Below, one piece after another: positions 61,163-64,000 of a stretch of DNA of 64,000 nucleotides. The stretch comes from Methylobacterium phyllostachyos (lineage in GTDB: Bacteria > Pseudomonadota > Alphaproteobacteria > Rhizobiales > Beijerinckiaceae). The first letter of the stretch is position 1; each line of letters starts with the position of its first letter. Under the pieces are notes generated by a model. That model was not told the DNA's origin, did not search any database, and was given only the letters and a program-made list of their open reading frames with translations. Made by a program: the position numbers and the translations under genes. The stretch covers positions 136,082-200,081 of the forward strand of contig NZ_FNHS01000009.1 in NCBI RefSeq assembly GCF_900103445.1, given 5' to 3'.

Positions 61163-61477
61163 TCACGCGCGCGCCGCAGCGTTGGCCTTGCGGGTGGCCG
61201 CGGCCTTCTTGGCGGAGGCCGAGCGTTCGGCGGCACTGCGCCCGGCGGACGCCTTGCCGCCTGCTTCGCTGCCCTTGTGGGCCGCCGGGTGCCCCGTCGC
61301 CCTGCCACGCCCCGAGCCGCCGGGCTTCTTGCCGCCGCCGTCGTCCTTGTTGACGGTGGCCCAGGCGCGCGCTTCCGCCTCCTGCTCGGGCACGCCGCGC
61401 GCCTCGTACGACTCGGCGATATGCTCGGCCTTACGCTTCTGCTTGTCCGTATATTTCGACTTGTCGCCCTGAGACAT
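61163..61477 (-). CDS. Small basic Lys/Ala/Gly-rich protein (annotated elsewhere as plasmid-stabilisation-like)
   Basis: This 104-residue protein has a conserved N-terminal half (SKYTDKQKRKAEHIAESYEA, then RGVPEQEAEARAWATVNKDD) and a low-complexity tail rich in Lys, Ala, Gly and Ser (GGGKKPGGSGRGRATGHPAA). The histone-H1-like tail implies nucleic-acid binding or a disordered linker. Similar proteins are common in Rhizobiales chromosomes and often carry the name plasmid stabilization protein without evidence. It lies 18 bases downstream of the LOV kinase gene on the same strand, so may be co-transcribed. Confidence 0.75.
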   Translation of the reverse strand: MSQGDKSKYTDKQKRKAEHIAESYEARGVPEQEAEARAWATVNKDDGGGKKPGGSGRGRATGHPAAHKGSEAGGKASAGRSAAERSASAKKAAATRKANAAARA

Positions 61478-61495
61478 TACCCGTCTCCTTCAAGC

Positions 61496-63115
61496 TCAGC
61501 CCACCCCAGTCGGACCGTCGAGGATCGCCCGCACCCGGCGGACCAATTCCGTGCGCCGGTAAGGCTTGTTGAGAAGGTCAAACTCCGAGCCGCCGATATC
61601 GGTTCGTTCCAGGCTCGCCTCCGCGTAGCCGGTGGCGAGCAGGACCTTGAGCCGGGGCTGTCGGCGCCTCGCCTCCCGGGCGAGCAACACCCCGTTCATG
61701 CCGCCGGGCATGATCAGGTCGGTGAACAGGAGATCGACCCGCTCGCTGGAATCGAGGATCTCCAGGGCCTCACGGGCATTGCTAGCCACCAGGGTCGCGT
61801 AGCCGAAATCCCGCAGGATGGTACGGGCGAGTTCGGCCACATCCTCACGGTCGTCCACGATCAGGATCGTCTCGGTGCCCTGCCGGTCCACGGAGCGCAG
61901 GGTGACCTTCGCGGGCGCTTTGACGTCCCCGTCGGTTGCCGGGAACGACAGGCGCACGGTCGTACCCTCGCCGAGGGTGGATTCTATCTGCGCCGCGCCA
62001 CCCGATTGCTTGGCGAAGCCGTAGACCATGGAGAGGCCGAGCCCCGTGCCCTTGCCCTCCTCCTTGGTGGTGAAGAACGGATCCATCACCCGGGCCAGCA
62101 CCGCCGGCGGGATGCCGGTGCCGGTGTCCCGGATCGCAATGCTGACGTAACGGCCGTCGCGCAGGGGGCCGATCTCTCGCCCCCGGGCGGAGACCTCGTT
62201 GTTTTCCGTAGAAATCCGCACCGTGCCGCCATCCGGCATCGCATCCCGGGCGTTGATCAGCACATTCAGGATCGCGACCTCGGCCTGGGTTGGGTCGACG
62301 CGACAGTTCCAAAGACCTTCGGCGAGGTCGAGTTCGACCTTCACCGCTTCGCCCACCGAGCGGGTGACCATCTCGCCCATCCCCTCGATGAGGGTGTTGA
62401 GGTTGACCGCCCGCCCCTCCAAGCGCTGCTTGCGGGCGAAGGCGAGCAATTGCTGCGTCAGCGTGGTCGCGCGCTCGGCGGCCTGCCGGATGTTGTCGGT
62501 GGCACGTCCAAGCCGGGCGCGGTCGGAATCCGGATTCTCCAACCCGACCGCCAGGATATCGACGTAGCCGACGATCACCTGCAGCAGGTTGTTGAAATCG
62601 TGCGCGATGCCGCCGGTGAGCTGGCCCAACGCCTCCATCTTCTGAGCTTGGCCCAGGGCCTCCTCGGCGTCGCGGCGGCGGGAGACGTCGAGCTGGGAGC
62701 CGAAATAGTACACGAGCTCGCCATCGGCGTTGTAGACCGGCGAGACGAACAGCGCGTTCCAGAAGGTCGAGCCGTTCTTGCGGTAGTTCAGAATCTCGGT
62801 GGCGAATTCCCGCTTCTCAGCGATCGCTGCACGAACCTGCGCGACCGTCTCGCGATCTGTGTCCGGGCCCTGCAGGAAGCGGCAATTGCGACCGATCAAC
62901 TCCTCCGGCGTGTACCCGGTCATCGCCAGGAAGGCACGATTGGCGAAGATGATCGGGTTATCGGGTTGGCGCGGATCGGTGACGATCATCGGCATCCGCG
63001 TCGTTTCGACCGCCGCGAAGAAGATATCGCTCTTGCGATCCGAAACGTCACTCGGTGCACTGTCCCGAACCGGGGGACTGGACCCGACGGGTGGGGTTTC
63101 TGGGGTCTCGGACAT
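61496..63115 (-). CDS. LOV-domain hybrid histidine kinase with receiver domain
   Basis: This 539-residue soluble kinase has an N-terminal PAS/LOV domain with [21 protein letters not shown]78 is the Cys that would form the flavin adduct under blue light, and [20 protein letters not shown] continues the LOV pattern. The H-box is [20 protein letters not shown] with phospho-acceptor H172. N-box [13 protein letters not shown] and G-boxes RDTGTGIP and [12 protein letters not shown] are intact. A C-terminal receiver has [12 protein letters not shown] and phospho-acceptor Asp in [11 protein letters not shown]. No membrane segment is visible. It should be a cytoplasmic blue-light (or redox) sensor; the downstream regulator is not adjacent. 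Confidence 0.9.
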   Translation of the reverse strand: MSETPETPPVGSSPPVRDSAPSDVSDRKSDIFFAAVETTRMPMIVTDPRQPDNPIIFANRAFLAMTGYTPEELIGRNCRFLQGPDTDRETVAQVRAAIAEKREFATEILNYRKNGSTFWNALFVSPVYNADGELVYYFGSQLDVSRRRDAEEALGQAQKMEALGQLTGGIAHDFNNLLQVIVGYVDILAVGLENPDSDRARLGRATDNIRQAAERATTLTQQLLAFARKQRLEGRAVNLNTLIEGMGEMVTRSVGEAVKVELDLAEGLWNCRVDPTQAEVAILNVLINARDAMPDGGTVRISTENNEVSARGREIGPLRDGRYVSIAIRDTGTGIPPAVLARVMDPFFTTKEEGKGTGLGLSMVYGFAKQSGGAAQIESTLGEGTTVRLSFPATDGDVKAPAKVTLRSVDRQGTETILIVDDREDVAELARTILRDFGYATLVASNAREALEILDSSERVDLLFTDLIMPGGMNGVLLAREARRRQPRLKVLLATGYAEASLERTDIGGSEFDLLNKPYRRTELVRRVRAILDGPTGVG

Positions 63116-63226
63116 GCGAAGCGGTCTTCACCCTTCAGGCCGTGGAAGCAGGAGCCGTGCGGCCCGTCCCGACCTGCTCGGGCGGACACTAATGGTCTAC
63201 GGTGCGAAGTCGACCACGCTCGCCGA

Positions 63227-64000
63227 TCAGGCGGGTGCCGTCGTGTGCGCCGGAGTGGGCAGCGAGGCCGGCGCGACCGGGGCCACCCGGAGGCGTGCCG
63301 GCTCGCGGCAGGCGCCCAGGACCGCCGCAAGCGCCTCGTTGAGCGAGGTGACCAGGAAGTCCGCCGAGGTCGCCCGGCGCAGGCGGTCCAGCGTTGCCGG
63401 GTCGCGCTCGCGCCAGAAGCCCACAAGGATGCGCACCCCCGGCACGGCAGCGCGGGCCTGCCGGACGGTGAAGCGGATCTGCGAGAGGCTCACCGGCTCC
63501 AAATAGGAGAAGCAGATCAGCGCCAGTCCCTCCGGATTGTCGGGGCGTTTACCGGCTCGGATCGCCGCCATCGACAGGATCTGCGAGGCGAGGCCGTGCC
63601 GCGCGAGGATCTGGCTCAGCATCAGGGTCGCCGCCTCGTCGAACGGGCCGCGACTCGACACGCACAGGACCGGCGTCTCGCTCCGCCACTGTGGGGCGAG
63701 ATCCTCGCGGGCGAGGACGATACCGGCCACCTGTCGGTCGGGCCCCACGGCGGCCAGCGCAGCCGCAGTCTCCGTGTCGGGGCCGCGCCCGGAACCCCGA
63801 CGGATCCGCCGCGACACGGGCGCAGTCCCGAGGCGGTCGACCACCGAGCGGATCGCTGCGCCGACCTGTGCCTGCCGATCGTGATCGAGCGTCCCGCGCG
63901 AGAGGTCCTCCTGGGCGAGCAGCAACCCGGCCAGCGCGACCTCGTCGTAATAGGTGACGAGGGCGCGCTCCTTCAGGAATTGCCAGCCCTGGTCGATTGC
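63227..64000 (-). CDS. C-terminal part of a probable AI-2E-family transporter, 5' truncated
   Basis: The frame is open through the right window edge. The visible 257 residues begin QGWQFLKERALVTYYDEVAL, then LLLAQEDLSRGTLDHDRQAQ, which resembles the cytoplasmic extension after the membrane part of alphaproteobacterial AI-2E-family (PF01594) proteins. The rest has PVLCVSSRGPFDEAATLMLS and a cobalamin-binding-like alternation of strands and helices (ALICFSYLEPVSLSQIRFTV, ILVGFWRERDP). No transmembrane helices are in view. The identification rests on recollection of the extension and needs the upstream sequence. Confidence 0.5.
   Translation of the reverse strand, partial: AIDQGWQFLKERALVTYYDEVALAGLLLAQEDLSRGTLDHDRQAQVGAAIRSVVDRLGTAPVSRRIRRGSGRGPDTETAAALAAVGPDRQVAGIVLAREDLAPQWRSETPVLCVSSRGPFDEAATLMLSQILARHGLASQILSMAAIRAGKRPDNPEGLALICFSYLEPVSLSQIRFTVRQARAAVPGVRILVGFWRERDPATLDRLRRATSADFLVTSLNEALAAVLGACREPARLRVAPVAPASLPTPAHTTAPA

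Noticed and set aside
1-64000. CRISPR arrays, tRNA, rRNA genes, complete insertion sequences
   Set aside because: No regularly spaced repeats, cloverleaf sequences, rRNA segments or intact transposase genes were seen on either strand.

Overview
The window is GC-rich alphaproteobacterial chromosome and looks like Methylobacterium/Methylorubrum (order Hyphomicrobiales). The clues are a four-subunit NAD-dependent formate dehydrogenase (fdsGBAD), a cycHJKL-type cytochrome c maturation operon beside a FeuPQ-like two-component system, a small secreted protein with the GCG...CRPN signature, and the order rnr - DUF983 - NUDIX - MFS - rpmG. The genus is an inference; no rRNA gene is present.

Layout. 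(1) 1-13748: right-hand part of a gene transfer agent (GTA) / degenerate prophage tail cluster. In rcGTA order it holds gp10 (cut by the window edge), an rcc01693-like gene, gp11 (tape measure), gp12, gp13, gp14 and gp15, then a DUF2793 protein, a GH19-type endolysin, a GTA-type three-TM holin and an XhlA-like membrane protein. Three unrelated units on the opposite strand interrupt it: a TauD/AtsK-type dioxygenase, a RelE/HigB-like toxin-antitoxin pair, and a chemoreceptor. (2) 13931-19443: secreted trypsin-like protease, PepSY mini-protein (FeuN-like position), response regulator, PrpF-family isomerase and sensor kinase. (3) 19627-25063: ccmI-ccmE-ccmF-ccmH, then a glutathione S-transferase. 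(4) 25473-33526: formate module fdsGBAD, an oxalate/formate-antiporter-family MFS protein and a LysR regulator. (5) 33668-39111: housekeeping block rpmG, MFS, NUDIX, DUF983, rnr and a small unknown gene. (6) 39221-43212: YdiJ-like FAD/Fe-S 2-hydroxyacid dehydrogenase coupled to a PanE-family reductase. (7) 43516-54310: L,D-transpeptidase, two small secreted proteins, an RR/HK pair, an HME-RND pump with its adaptor, a lone PHB_acc_N protein, and a second RR/HK pair. (8) 54311-64000: accessory region with a FixK/FNR-type box in a gene-poor gap, a catalase-like protein, an epoxide hydrolase remnant, a Yellow/MRJP protein, a Cache-PAS-GGDEF-EAL protein, a small basic protein, a LOV histidine kinase with receiver, and a truncated AI-2E-family transporter.

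The most useful unexplained signals are non-coding. A near-identical 15-bp motif sits before the pump-linked response regulator and before the small secreted genes. An 11-bp-period ATTCAG direct repeat precedes the FeuN-like/FeuP/PrpF/FeuQ unit. Palindromes lie at the gp10/rcc01693 junction, where the downstream gene has no ATG/GTG/TTG start, and inside the ccmH export-signal region. The fds promoter region carries phased repeats, and a perfect FNR/FixK box has no obvious target. I see no CRISPR array, tRNA, rRNA or intact insertion sequence.
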